From: Leishmania donovani
Taxonomy: Eukaryota > Euglenozoa > Kinetoplastea > Trypanosomatida > Trypanosomatidae
Direction: 5' to 3'
DNA: 64,000 nt
NCBI RefSeq assembly: GCF_000227135.1
Contig: NC_018253.1
Location: 887,584-951,583 of the forward strand
This document shows positions 28,701 to 38,786 of the stretch, piece after piece; positions within the stretch are counted from its first letter, which is position 1, and each line of letters opens with the position of its first letter. Below the pieces are notes generated by a model, which saw nothing but the letters and a program-made list of their open reading frames with translations, was not told the origin of the DNA and did no database searches. The translations under genes were made by a program, and so were the position numbers.

Positions 28701-31700
28701 ATGGCGGACGGCGGTAGCGGCGGTTCCCACGTGCCGATCGCAGCGATGACGACTGCAGCCCTGGCCGGCGCTGCTGCGCCTGCAACGGCTGCTGCTGCGC
28801 CACTGGCCGACCCCTTCATCCAGGCGCTGCACGAAATGCCAACGGCAGCGCTGCAGGCGCGGGTGCGGTGCCACACCGTGCACGCCGACGGCGTCCGCGC
28901 CGTGCTTTTGGTTATTGCCCACATGCTGCTTCAAGACCGCACCGGGTACCTCCACATGGACCCGCTTACGTGGCATTCGCCGACCTGGTCGGACGCCGTG
29001 CGCCGTGTCAGCCTAGCCAGCACCACCGTCGGCGGCATGAACAGTGGTGAGCACGCGCTGGAAGTTGCCTTGTTCGTCCTGCGCAATGTCGCGTCTGGTC
29101 CGACAGCCTCGACCGTTTCATCAGCGCAAGTGGTGGATGCGGCGATCGACCTGTTCAGCATTCCCGGACTCACCGTGGCGGATGTGAAAGCGGCGCTGGA
29201 GGACCGCCGGCAGTTCGGCAGCACTATGTGGGTGGTTGTCGACCTTCTCACCAAGTGCTCGGCAACGTGGCGGGCACCAAGACACGTGGCGTTAGTCAGT
29301 GAGGCGGCGCGACGGCTCCTGCTGCTCGGGTGCACCGGGCCTGCAGCCGCGGCACAGAACCACTATGCATATTCGTCGCCGCACCGCACCACCGGTGCCA
29401 TCACTGCCGGTGGACTCGCTGGGGCCTCTGCGGCGCCGATGACTACATCTGGTAGCGCGACTTCCCCATCTTTACTCACTGCCACTGCTGCCACCGGCCA
29501 CTACCTGAGCGTGGTGAGCGGGTGCGGTCGCGTGACCGAGGCAAACCTTCGCCGCGGTGTGCATGCACTCCTTGCACAGCTCTTTCGGCTGCTGCGTGCT
29601 CTGCTGCATCGCGTCCAGTCAACGCAGGCCGCTCCGCATCGCTTCTTGCTGGAGCCGTGGGAGTATGGCGCTTTCGCTGCCTTCACAGTGTCGTTGATGT
29701 CGACGCCAATGGATGCGACCGACCTGCAGGCGTGCTCCCCGCACTTTGCGGAGGTGGTGACGGGCTTGCTGCCCGCCTTTACACGCCTGTCTCGCACGGA
29801 TTCGCTGGTGCTGACGAGCGAGACGGCTGAGCAGGAGTTCCTGGTCGAGGTACTCAAGTACGTGCGAGGGCGAATCCCATCAGCGTCGTCGCCGGCCGGC
29901 AGTGCGGGCTCTGCAGATGGTAGTGACAGCGCCGAGTTTGGCGAAAACGAAACGCCGGCCTCGCGTGAGCCGCACATCCTCCGCCGCTATCAAGAAACTG
30001 CCAGTGGAAACACCGTGACGTATATCAGCTCGATGCCATCCGTCCTGGGCGATGGCGGGGGCCTCTGGGACATCCCGCAGAGCTCCGCGAGCGCGTCGTG
30101 GACCCCCGGGCATGTGCGAGTGGAGCTGTGGAACGGTACGAGCAGCGGCTTCTTTATCGGACTCGCCTCCGCCGACGTCCCGCTCGCCGACTGCACACCA
30201 GAGACGGACGCCAACGGCATTTACTTTATCGGCGATGGCACCATGCAGTACGGCGACGTGACGCGCCGTCAGCGTCGGCTGCCTCGCTGGCGCGCTGGCG
30301 ACGTTGTGGAGCTCAGCTTTGTGTTTGCGCGTGGTGGCTGGGACGTCGTAATGGAACTTAATGGCGTGAGCTTGACGCGGCTGACGCTGCCGCGGCGGGA
30401 CTTCCGCCTTGTGGCGACAAACGTGCGCACCGGCGATTACGTGCCAGGCCTCGGCCACATGCACGTGCTATCCGTCACTCCGGTGCACAGCAGAGGGGGT
30501 AAGGATAGCGGCGCTGCTCGGCGCCGCGGTGTCGGCGGCACAGGCGGCCATGCGCTCTCATCAGGCGCTTCATCGTCGCTGTCGTTGGCATCGGCGCCGG
30601 CTGACGTCCGCCTCTCCCCTTTTGCGCGGTTGACATTGTTCGGTGTGTCGCTGCTGCTGGAGCTGGTCCTCCACTACCTCGTGCTGCGCAGCTCTCGCCA
30701 TGTCCGCGCGGCGGCCGCCGCTGCTGGCACTGCTGCCTCTAGCACTGCTGCAGGGCATGGGGAGGGGTTAAGCCTGGTGCAGGCGTGCACCATCCCACTA
30801 CAGCACAGCGTGCAACAGCTGGTGCAGCTGCTGCACGAGCTCGACAGCACCGACAGCAGCGGTGCCGGTGGCGCCGACGACGGAGCCATGTATCACGTGA
30901 AGCACACGGCAGCCAAACACGTTACAAACGCGATGCTGCTCGACCTTGTTGTCACGCTCTCCATCGCGGTACCAGCGTCGCCGGCGCTCTTTGCCACGCA
31001 TATTGATGTCCTCATCGCTGTCGCTGAGTGCGCGGCCGTGGCACGCAAGACTCGTTCGGTGGCTTTGAGTGCTCTGTACAACGCCATCTCGCAGCGCGCT
31101 TCCGCCGCCGGCTGTGACACCGCACCCGCCTCGCTGCCTTCGGCCCCGGCAGCCACATCGGCAGCCGCGCCGGTGAGTGCGAGTGCTGTACAGCGTCTCT
31201 GGGCCGCCTGTCATCAGCTCGCCTCCGCCACGCCTGGCTATCAGCCGCGGTTCAACAGCTCGTCGGTTCCGTCGTCGTGCGTGACCGTATTTGCGGGTGG
31301 GCGTCGGATTGAGCACAACCAGGCAGGAACCACCAGCGGCAGTGGCGGTGGCGCCGCATCCAGCAATGTGCGCAGCATATCGTACGCCTGCAATCCCATT
31401 GATCTGGCGGACCCGAACACACCCGATGTCGTGCGCGTGTCGGTGCGACTGCAGCGCGGCTTTCAGTGCGAGACGCTGGGGCGCTACTACTACTTCGGCC
31501 TGGCGGAGATCAACGCGCCGCCGATGGTCACGCCGCTTGACGGTAACGGCGAGCTCATCCTCTACCCGGGTGAGCGGTCGAAGCAGCGCCGGGTGTACTA
31601 CATCTCCGACTACTTGACCGAGGTGCCCGGCACGGCTGTGCAGCGGTGGGACACGGAGCGGGCAGAGAACTATTTGAACCCTGATACTGGCATTGTCTTC

Positions 31701-34700
31701 GGTTCTGGCGATGTGATGACGGCTGTCGTGTACGTGAAGGAGCGGTGCATCGGGTTCGAGCGGAATGGGCTGCCGCTAAACATCTTACATCGCAGAATCC
31801 CCGCCTCTGTGCGGCACATCTTTCCGTTTGTGGAGCTCTACAACCGCGATAGTCGGGCAAAATGGATGTACCCGCCTGACGAAGCCGTCGTGAGCGCGCG
31901 GTACACGATGCGTGCAATGCTGCTGTCGTGGACGCCTCTGGTGCTGCCGCTTGTGAAGGAGCACCTGTCCATCATCACCGCCGCGGCCTCTGGTGCGCCA
32001 GATCGGGACGTAACTCTGGGCGTGCTGGGTGCGGATGGAGACGAGATGCAGATGGTATACGTTGCCCCTCCGCAGCTCGACCAGCCTGGCGGTGGCACAA
32101 CGTCCGTGCACGTTGAACGCTTCGAGGGTGGCATGGTTGTCGTCAGCGACGAGGCTGGGTCCATTCAGCGAGTGTGCGCGGCTGCCCTGGAGCCGGACTC
32201 CACAAAGGACGCTTACTCGCTGCCGGCGTTGGCCGCGGTGCGGGCATGCGTGCAGGCATGCGTGCCGGAGCTCGCCGCGGTGGCTGCCGAGTGCCTTGCC
32301 GGGTTGAAGCGGACCTCACCAACGCCCTTGGCCACCTCGCCGCGTTCGTTCAGTTATACGGAGGAACACTCGGACGATGAAGCGCGCCGACACGCCTTGC
32401 TCACTCATCCGGCTACCCTCTTACGCACACTGCGGCTGATCTTCTCGTTGCACAGCTCATTGCCAGGGAAGGGAAGCAGTGGCAGCAACGGCGGCAGCAA
32501 CCCCCCCAGCACCGACTCCTGTATAGGCGCAGGCGGCAGTAATGTCAGTGGGCCGGTGAGTGGCATCCCTACGACACCACCATCGACCACGCTTCCAGCG
32601 GCGGCGGACAAGGCCATACACGCTCTCTTGCCCTTGCTGGACGCGGTCTTGCCAGCGGCACAGCTGAACCTGCCGCCGCATGTGTTGCTGCGTGAGTCGT
32701 GGAACGAACTCTGGTGCAACCCACACCTGCGCGAGCGACTGCTCATTCGCGTTCCGCAAGCCAACGCCCCCGAGGCGGGTGCGACGGGGGCGGCGAGCGC
32801 GTACACGGAGCCTGCGGGCACGACCGCGCTCACGAGCGTAAAAAGGCTCGAGGACCGTCTTGTCGGTCATCGACGTCGCGGACACGCGCTCTTGTGCCCG
32901 ACATGCGGGGAGCGCTGGTCGGCCTGCACGGCACGCCACTCCGCGCCGTCGAGCTGGTGCGACCTGCTCGATCGCGTCCTGCGGCGGCTGCAGGAGCAGC
33001 TAGCGCACCCGGAGGACCAGCCCGCCTCGCCGTACTGCAGCTGGTATACTGAATGGACGGACGGCCCGCTCACTGCAATCAGCCATGCCACCGGCGCTGG
33101 AGGGCTGCCGCAAAGCGTGCCTGCCGCAGCAACCGCCGCCGCCGCCGCCGTGGCCGGTGTCGAGAACGAGGTGGGGGCAGGTGGCGAGGGCTATCACAGC
33201 CGGACGTCTCCCCAGTCTTCCGATGCTATGCTATGGGAGGACGCCGATGATGAGGATGGAGACGATGCGGCCAGCGAGGCGGCGGCGGCAGATGGCCACG
33301 GCGTGCCAGCTGTGGAGGCCGAGGAGGATGCCGACTCTGGTGACGCGGCAGCGCCAGGAGACGACTACTCGGTGGCCTCAGGCGCTGAAGCGATGACCAG
33401 CGAACTTGTTGGGCCGCCTCGGGTCGAGGATAGCGACGAAGACAACCAGGACGAGGAGGACGAGGAGGACGAGGAGGACGTTGGAGTGTCTGCTCCAGCT
33501 GCCACCAGCGCCGCACGCGAGTCCCTTGCTGTCGCCGGAGCAGGTGGCAAGAGGGATGCGGAGGCACCGATGACATTGACGATTCGCCGCGTGCAAAACG
33601 ACGCTATCGAGGAGGACGACCGCGCGTTGGTGGAGGGATTCGGTGAAACAAAGGAGGCCTCCTTCACCTTCACCGGCTACCTCGTCTCATCGGCGGTACT
33701 GCATGGGCGGATGGAGTTCGACCGCATCAACCTGCCCGACGGTGACGGCCCCGACGGGGCCGCCAGCCAAGAGTGGGCCTGCTCCATGTGCACTTTCATT
33801 AACGAGCCTTCCGCTGTGCGATGCGCTATCTGCTCCAACGCGCGTCCAGGCGCGTCGTGGACGTGCCCCATGTGCAGCTTCGCCTACAATGCCCTTGCGG
33901 CAGCGACGTGCGTGACGTGTGGATGCATGCGGCCGAGCAGCGTGCGACGGCAGGAAGCGACGGGTCTGTGCTGCTACTGTACCGAGTGTCATCAGCGCGA
34001 GTACGCTCGAGATTTTCACGCGCTGCGCCATCGCCACTTCTGCTCCAGCTGCGCCCGCGTGACGCGGTGGCTTCCGAAGGATAGGTTCTCCACCACCATT
34101 GAGGCACGCCTCACCGGCGACGGCGCCACATTGGAGTTCCAGTGGGCGCTGGACGGCTCCAAGATAATTTGCTTCGGTCTGCAAAACCGCGCGTACAACG
34201 CTGACGTCTTGTGGGGGCTTGTCGAGGCGGCGGCCCAACAGATTGGGTCGTGCGCCGCTGCGGAGGTGGGCCGCTATGTCTGTCCTATCCCAGAGCGTCC
34301 GCTCACCTCGCATCTGGCGAAGCCGCAAGAGCGCATAACTGCATCGGCGGCACCGGCACCTGTTGAGCCGTGCATTGTCGGCGCCATCGTCCACTATGCG
34401 AGCGCCATCCTTCTTCGCTACGCGGCGTTGCTGCCATCCAGCCAGCTGTCTCAACCAGGCTTCTTGCGTCGCATTCACGTCTGCTCAACAGACTGGCTGG
34501 AGAGCTGGAGCCAGTTCCCGGCGTCCACCGTCACTCCCATCTTTTTCCAGTGCCTGCAGATGCTGCAGGATGGCATCCGCGAGCCGGAGTTAGTGTCCAC
34601 CATCGCAAGCGTCGCACTCGCGTTGATCCGGCAACAGCCACTCGAACTCGCGGCTGAGAAAGACGCGTTACTCTACGCGCTGTGCCTGAACGTTGTGCGA

Positions 34701-37667
34701 CACGGCGACACGGCGCAGCGTAAGGCCAGCTACGAGTGCCTGAGCGCATTGATGGAGGAAAACGCATGCGCCCGCTTGAACGTGCAGCCGTTGGTGCAAG
34801 TGCTGTCGATGGAACCCCTTGTGGAGGGCCAACAGCGGGCAACCGTCCTGGCACTTCTTCACCACGCGTCTATGCGAACCACTTCAGCAATTGCGAAGGC
34901 CAGCGCGTGCCTGGCACGCACTGTGGTCGCGATGGAGCAGCGGCGCCCACTACCGCCGATGCTGGGCAAGCCGTTTCCGCACGTGGTGGCTTTGACGGAG
35001 ACGCGCCTCAACGAGGCTGGGGAACTGCTTGTGGGTCAGGTGCGCGGCAGTGTTGGCGTGGCGCCAACGAAAGGTGGAAAGTTCTACTACGAGGTGGAGG
35101 TGCCGCCGGATTTCGCCGACCGATCGAGGACTGTGGTAATGGGGTGGGGCACGCTGGAGCACGAGCGCATCGCCTCGGCGCAGCACGTTGGGTCAGACCT
35201 GCATTCCTGGGGATACAACTGTCGCGAGCACCTGCGCTTGATGATGACAGAGCAGGCGATGCCCGTGCCGCGACGCCCGAGCGCCGGTGACGTTATCGGG
35301 TCCATGATTGACCTCGAGGCGATGATGGTGTGCTGGACCATCAACGGGCAGGAAATATCGTGGGTATCGGTGCCGGCTCAGGGCGACGGTGAGGAGATCT
35401 ATCCATACGTGAGCGCCTCCGTTGAGCCGCACAGCCTCAAGATCCGCCTGGGCAACACGCAGTTCAAGCCAGCCGGCTATCAAGACTACTCACCGCCGTC
35501 AGACAAGCAACTGTGGGGTAGAGACGACGAGAAAAGCGACGGCGGAAACGATGCGAACGACGCGCAGGTCGGCGCGGCCGAAGCTCTCCCGCAGACGTAT
35601 GAATTTTATCAGCAACTCAGTCGTGCTCTGGAGGAGGCCTCCATCACGTCCCTCAGGGAGTCGTCTGTGCTGCCGCTGCTCGACGCGGCTAGAGCGCACA
35701 GCGTGCTTCGCCAATACCCACTCTTGATGGAGGTGGCCGGCTCGGCCACTGTCGGCGACCGCGAAGAGCGCTTGGCAGCACCTGTGAACATTCACGGCCT
35801 GCTTCTATACATTCAGCAACTGCGCTGCGTCCAGGAGCTGACCATCATCGTTGCACGCCACCTGTGGCTCATCGAGAAGTCGCCGTACCTCATGTCCTGC
35901 TACCGCAAGGCAACAGACCTTCTCTTCAGCAGCGGTCGCTGGACCATCTTCGAACTCCAGCCGGGCGGCAGACCCAAGTACAACGGCGGGCACGCTCTCC
36001 GTGTGCTCGTGTCGCTGCGCAAGGCAAACCAGGTGCGCGCCGAGGCAGACGCGGCGTGGATAGCAGAGCACTCGGCGCTGCTGCCGTCCCCTTCACCCGC
36101 GCTATCGCCGCTGTCGCTTCCCTCTCGCCAAAACTCTCACGCTGACGTTGCCGCCGTCTTGGCAGCCGTGCCGCCGCTGGTAGACGGCACTAGACAGACA
36201 GGCGAAGCCGCGGCGGCGCGGTCTCCATTTGCAGAGGAGGCGCCGGCGGCCTTCCCCCACGACGTCCACGACGCCGGCGAGGACGACGACGCGGAAGACG
36301 ACACGGACGACTTAGTGGGTGACATGGAGGATGAGGATGAGGACGCCGAGGAAGACGAGGGGGACGTGCTGTCTATGCACGCCGGCAGCTCGGGCAACGA
36401 GCGGCGCAACAGCCTGCGCGACGTTTTCGGCGACGCCTCCTCCTTGTCGCCGGAGGAGCGACGGCTCCGCTGCAGCGTGACTGGGCAGCTTTTCACACAA
36501 CTGGAGAAGACACGCGTGTACCAGCGAGCACGCATGTTTGCGGTGCAGCTAGAAGGCACACTCGCGCTGGACGCTGGCGGCGTAACGCGCACCATCATGA
36601 GCATGATCGGGGACGAGGTGAGCTACCGCTTTATCCGCGGGGTGCGAGTGGATCCGCTGCTGCCGCTTTTTCAGCTGTGCAGCCACAGCACCATCTTCAC
36701 GGTCGTTCCGAACATGTCCGCGCTGTACGCGAGCGAGGCGGCCGATGACGGCGCCGAGGGCAGTGTGCTGCGTCGCATGTTCGAGTGGCTTGGCAAGATC
36801 ATGGGCAACATGGTGCTGTGCGGCACGCTGAAGGCGTCGTTCGACTTTCCTCAGATGCTATGGAAGACGCTGACATTCCAGGAGGACACGATAACGCTGA
36901 CCGACTACGCGCACGACATAGACGACAACATCATAGCCGCACTCGAGGACGAGGAGTTCGTGCTCAGTGATGACTTTTTTGCGTCCCTGCCGGAGCACGT
37001 GCGGGCGAGCCCGGCGTTGCTGCGCAGCCTGCAAGGCGGCGGCGCCGGTGCTATGGACGGCGCCGCCGCACCGTTTGCCGCCCGCCCGCTGCGGCCGTAC
37101 GCCTGCATGACTCCGGGGGTGAGCATGCATGACATGAGCCACCTGGTACTGGAGGAGCTGGAGGATATGGCTGCCAGCGCGGAGGCGGCCGAGGTGAACC
37201 GGCGCCGTGCCCTTGCCCAGGAGGCACTGCTCCATCAGTACGACCCCGCGTTCTTGGCAATTCGTGCTGGCCTGACCTCTGTTGTTCCCGCCACTTCGTT
37301 GCGCTCCGTGCGGTGGGAGGACCTGCGCGCGCGTGTGTGCGGCACCGGCGCCGCCTCGAGCGAGCACGTCATCGCGGAGCTGGACATGTCGCCGCTCTCC
37401 CTGTCCATGCGCGCCATGCTGACGGAGGTGCTGAACGGTTTCACCGAGTCGCAGCTGGCGCGCTTCCTGCTTTTCTGCTCTGGCCAGAGCCGCATCCCGC
37501 TGCCGGAGAAGGTGCTGGTGGAGTGCGGGGACGAGCCAGGACGGCTGCCGACGGCGCACACCTGCTCTCCCATTTCGCTGCTGCTGCAACCATGCACAGC
37601 TGCCGCGGACTTGCAACGCAGTCTGGAGACGTGCCTCAACCACGCGGCGGAGTTCGGCTTTGTGTAG
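25716..37667 (+). CDS. Giant HECT E3 ubiquitin ligase with SPRY-like domains and RanBP2-type zinc fingers
   Basis: The protein has 3983 residues. The C-terminal 390 residues form a HECT domain starting near residue 3595 (RARMFAVQLEGTLALDAGGVTR); the catalytic cysteine is Cys3950 in LPTAHTCSP, 33 residues from the end, at the canonical distance. Two adjacent RanBP2/NZF fingers lie at about 2687-2734 (EWACSMCTF...CAICSNARP and WTCPMCSF...CVTCGCMRP); these often bind ubiquitin. Further paired cysteines occur near 2390-2416 (CPTC) and 2751-2785. Three SPRY/B30.2-like modules are seen near 1445-1590, 1900-2055 and 3095-3250; the third is clearest (GGKFYYEVEVP, MGWGT, WTINGQE). Acidic linkers lie at about 2500-2592 and 3518-3552. 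Large Ser/Ala-rich regions separate the folded parts. It should transfer ubiquitin via a Cys3950 thioester; substrates are unknown. Start chosen at 25716 by Kozak-like context and acceptor. Confidence 0.92.
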   Translation: MEPPSQPSAAVHRVHARFDPTTAIATYRVEEIMAMPADQLARVAWPLLTNMERSLSMKDVYFTPPIRVSASPRATEAAFAAGIQSCMAELTESLSQTNCGEVPLSTARLRAAAFAYFISASPAPRRALQASSPRGAAGASCSGTHATEAVAQHLRKEGHASFPPALSLSADVFEFAIQSLGDASERELRDITSGGGSVGTLPNISRPYTDTGAAASPSESASGTAAGASAPCEAAVSTRAASIQLGRNNDSGTADSLGGATAASGAQSPSDSHSNTAATAAATTAAERGKQSSARPSRSSTVKCGNDDVNDRECYERKTRRFLAERVDMQWESVVASVLVSDGGESCSGSGTTSASATSLSSAPPPSAGAGALLRQKMLRTAVMLCRRAPTCAEAGHSFACLLKHSLRAVSATDAIRGADGGAVSTPVLHPPSCLSAYHGRRSPLTPAQKGGPIQPIEKREAHGLVKQSLSLAASPLQPQHTSVAQQQAALWVELVLPLLHLVPLVQWSPDTLTELGQVLETVTATAPAKLVALAQQQHQHGKRAGSCGATGGHVGVYHRPSQGRKGGAAVLAAAVEAPVPAVTSGGGAEEVVNFSVRVPFEIGLPVPPVMTETRLSDLVHDSGGATEKSSNTARRGAGETSATDPAALLAYTSESGPSTGNRYPSYPSSAFHEVSDVRDDDDHMGAAAVTEEMSVAGEEGGEEDESAYTDAEGEYAYDAGSNASTTTSAPSQSRASRASPLNVSASSRDGEDADGAGGAGGVGDGLLFNSAHGDFDDLPCRRRRTQMVELCLPCATRVSVHLTNGVQWDHALRGRDVLLLPLESDANSAESTSSAPAGSSTSSTSPGATEALKSSSNSAAVGKEAKKDTRLPVSLHSLKEEHGSDTLTYAGPCRVVIPSLPQDPVYMLPGEVSAQVQLTLDTRWSTEWTVALSSAQRTVAERLLAWMERRVHGSVDQQQPQQRRSRIASSFLLRGGLKGVMGGGASASGSSQAAMADGGSGGSHVPIAAMTTAALAGAAAPATAAAAPLADPFIQALHEMPTAALQARVRCHTVHADGVRAVLLVIAHMLLQDRTGYLHMDPLTWHSPTWSDAVRRVSLASTTVGGMNSGEHALEVALFVLRNVASGPTASTVSSAQVVDAAIDLFSIPGLTVADVKAALEDRRQFGSTMWVVVDLLTKCSATWRAPRHVALVSEAARRLLLLGCTGPAAAAQNHYAYSSPHRTTGAITAGGLAGASAAPMTTSGSATSPSLLTATAATGHYLSVVSGCGRVTEANLRRGVHALLAQLFRLLRALLHRVQSTQAAPHRFLLEPWEYGAFAAFTVSLMSTPMDATDLQACSPHFAEVVTGLLPAFTRLSRTDSLVLTSETAEQEFLVEVLKYVRGRIPSASSPAGSAGSADGSDSAEFGENETPASREPHILRRYQETASGNTVTYISSMPSVLGDGGGLWDIPQSSASASWTPGHVRVELWNGTSSGFFIGLASADVPLADCTPETDANGIYFIGDGTMQYGDVTRRQRRLPRWRAGDVVELSFVFARGGWDVVMELNGVSLTRLTLPRRDFRLVATNVRTGDYVPGLGHMHVLSVTPVHSRGGKDSGAARRRGVGGTGGHALSSGASSSLSLASAPADVRLSPFARLTLFGVSLLLELVLHYLVLRSSRHVRAAAAAAGTAASSTAAGHGEGLSLVQACTIPLQHSVQQLVQLLHELDSTDSSGAGGADDGAMYHVKHTAAKHVTNAMLLDLVVTLSIAVPASPALFATHIDVLIAVAECAAVARKTRSVALSALYNAISQRASAAGCDTAPASLPSAPAATSAAAPVSASAVQRLWAACHQLASATPGYQPRFNSSSVPSSCVTVFAGGRRIEHNQAGTTSGSGGGAASSNVRSISYACNPIDLADPNTPDVVRVSVRLQRGFQCETLGRYYYFGLAEINAPPMVTPLDGNGELILYPGERSKQRRVYYISDYLTEVPGTAVQRWDTERAENYLNPDTGIVFGSGDVMTAVVYVKERCIGFERNGLPLNILHRRIPASVRHIFPFVELYNRDSRAKWMYPPDEAVVSARYTMRAMLLSWTPLVLPLVKEHLSIITAAASGAPDRDVTLGVLGADGDEMQMVYVAPPQLDQPGGGTTSVHVERFEGGMVVVSDEAGSIQRVCAAALEPDSTKDAYSLPALAAVRACVQACVPELAAVAAECLAGLKRTSPTPLATSPRSFSYTEEHSDDEARRHALLTHPATLLRTLRLIFSLHSSLPGKGSSGSNGGSNPPSTDSCIGAGGSNVSGPVSGIPTTPPSTTLPAAADKAIHALLPLLDAVLPAAQLNLPPHVLLRESWNELWCNPHLRERLLIRVPQANAPEAGATGAASAYTEPAGTTALTSVKRLEDRLVGHRRRGHALLCPTCGERWSACTARHSAPSSWCDLLDRVLRRLQEQLAHPEDQPASPYCSWYTEWTDGPLTAISHATGAGGLPQSVPAAATAAAAAVAGVENEVGAGGEGYHSRTSPQSSDAMLWEDADDEDGDDAASEAAAADGHGVPAVEAEEDADSGDAAAPGDDYSVASGAEAMTSELVGPPRVEDSDEDNQDEEDEEDEEDVGVSAPAATSAARESLAVAGAGGKRDAEAPMTLTIRRVQNDAIEEDDRALVEGFGETKEASFTFTGYLVSSAVLHGRMEFDRINLPDGDGPDGAASQEWACSMCTFINEPSAVRCAICSNARPGASWTCPMCSFAYNALAAATCVTCGCMRPSSVRRQEATGLCCYCTECHQREYARDFHALRHRHFCSSCARVTRWLPKDRFSTTIEARLTGDGATLEFQWALDGSKIICFGLQNRAYNADVLWGLVEAAAQQIGSCAAAEVGRYVCPIPERPLTSHLAKPQERITASAAPAPVEPCIVGAIVHYASAILLRYAALLPSSQLSQPGFLRRIHVCSTDWLESWSQFPASTVTPIFFQCLQMLQDGIREPELVSTIASVALALIRQQPLELAAEKDALLYALCLNVVRHGDTAQRKASYECLSALMEENACARLNVQPLVQVLSMEPLVEGQQRATVLALLHHASMRTTSAIAKASACLARTVVAMEQRRPLPPMLGKPFPHVVALTETRLNEAGELLVGQVRGSVGVAPTKGGKFYYEVEVPPDFADRSRTVVMGWGTLEHERIASAQHVGSDLHSWGYNCREHLRLMMTEQAMPVPRRPSAGDVIGSMIDLEAMMVCWTINGQEISWVSVPAQGDGEEIYPYVSASVEPHSLKIRLGNTQFKPAGYQDYSPPSDKQLWGRDDEKSDGGNDANDAQVGAAEALPQTYEFYQQLSRALEEASITSLRESSVLPLLDAARAHSVLRQYPLLMEVAGSATVGDREERLAAPVNIHGLLLYIQQLRCVQELTIIVARHLWLIEKSPYLMSCYRKATDLLFSSGRWTIFELQPGGRPKYNGGHALRVLVSLRKANQVRAEADAAWIAEHSALLPSPSPALSPLSLPSRQNSHADVAAVLAAVPPLVDGTRQTGEAAAARSPFAEEAPAAFPHDVHDAGEDDDAEDDTDDLVGDMEDEDEDAEEDEGDVLSMHAGSSGNERRNSLRDVFGDASSLSPEERRLRCSVTGQLFTQLEKTRVYQRARMFAVQLEGTLALDAGGVTRTIMSMIGDEVSYRFIRGVRVDPLLPLFQLCSHSTIFTVVPNMSALYASEAADDGAEGSVLRRMFEWLGKIMGNMVLCGTLKASFDFPQMLWKTLTFQEDTITLTDYAHDIDDNIIAALEDEEFVLSDDFFASLPEHVRASPALLRSLQGGGAGAMDGAAAPFAARPLRPYACMTPGVSMHDMSHLVLEELEDMAASAEAAEVNRRRALAQEALLHQYDPAFLAIRAGLTSVVPATSLRSVRWEDLRARVCGTGAASSEHVIAELDMSPLSLSMRAMLTEVLNGFTESQLARFLLFCSGQSRIPLPEKVLVECGDEPGRLPTAHTCSPISLLLQPCTAAADLQRSLETCLNHAAEFGFV

Positions 37668-38786
37668 AGGCGGTATCTCCGCGTCGCCACCGCAGTAGAC
37701 GGGGAGGGGAGCCCATGCAGCGTTGCTCCTGCCATGCTATCTGCTTTTCTGCCTTTGGTTGCCGTATGTACCGATAGAGGCGATGATGAGCACGTCTGGC
37801 GATACGAGTACGCCGGGTGAGTCTTCGTTTACGCTGCGGACTCTTACCACTCCGCCTTCTGCCTTCCTTCTTCCCTTTCTCTTCTGCTGCCGCCACGGCA
37901 GCTGTGATGCCTGTGCGCGCGTGCGTTACGTCGCTGCTACCTCGCCTCTCTTTTTCTTCGCTTCGCCTCTGGAGGGCCGCTGTGGAGCACCGCGTCTCGC
38001 GCAGTTCTGTTTTCGCGTTCCCCTCTCCCTGTTGTTGCCGCACGTGTCTGCTTCCATCTGTCTGTGTGCCACTTGGAGTGGGGTGCGTATGCGCTTGCAT
38101 CGGCGTTGCTTTCCTCGCCAAACTCCCCATGGAGCTCGGCATAGCTCGCGTATATACCTGCGCTGACTTCAACGTTACCCCAATAACACAAGAGGCGACT
38201 GAGGCTCACATCCTTAGCACATCGTGCGGGGCTCTTCGGCTCCTTCCAGTCACCCCTTGTGTCTGCCCTCCTCGCCAACAGCAGCTCTCTTGTCGAGCTG
38301 TCGCCGCCCTCTTCCTCGTCGTCCTCTTCGTCCCTCGCTGCTGTGGCCCTTCGTACTGCCGCACCACCCCATACGGCTCACACACTCTCTCTCTCCTTCT
38401 CCCCCGTTTTCCTTTACCTGTGTGTTTGCCGTGCTTTTGCTGACCTCTGACGCGCACACACCCACGCCCACGCCCACACCCGCACGCGCGCACACGCGAA
38501 CGCCAATGCTCAGCAGCCACAAAAGACGGCCGTTTCGGCTTCTTTTCTCTCTTTTAAACTGTTTTGTCTTTCCTTCTCGTCGCCAGCTCGCTCGCGTGTA
38601 TGTGGGCCAACGTGGGCGTCGCTCCTGCCTCCTGCCCCCGCCTGTGCCTGCTCCCTTAGCTGCAGAGGACTGGATACATCGACTTGGCACCTGGGTGCAC
38701 GCAGCGCCAGCGACCTCGGCGCACACGTGGCCGATAGTGACAGATACACCTACACACCCTCCCACCCACCCACGAACACTGCGCCT
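37668..38786 (+). other. Intergenic spacer and leader
   Basis: About 1.1 kb between the two giant genes, pyrimidine-rich. No gene of its own is supported; a 19-codon ATG frame at 38600-38659 lies before the preferred acceptor. Confidence 0.6.
38621..38665 (+). promoter_or_regulatory. Predicted spliced-leader acceptor for the FN3 giant
   Basis: A C/T tract is followed by TTAG (38658-38659) and CTGCAG (38664-38665). The leader downstream contains no ATG before 38787. An alternative AG at 38585-38586 would add an upstream ORF of 19 codons. Confidence 0.5.

Noticed and set aside
36858..37643. A 261-residue - strand frame opposite the HECT domain
   Set aside because: Shadow of the HECT coding sequence, which has its catalytic cysteine motif.
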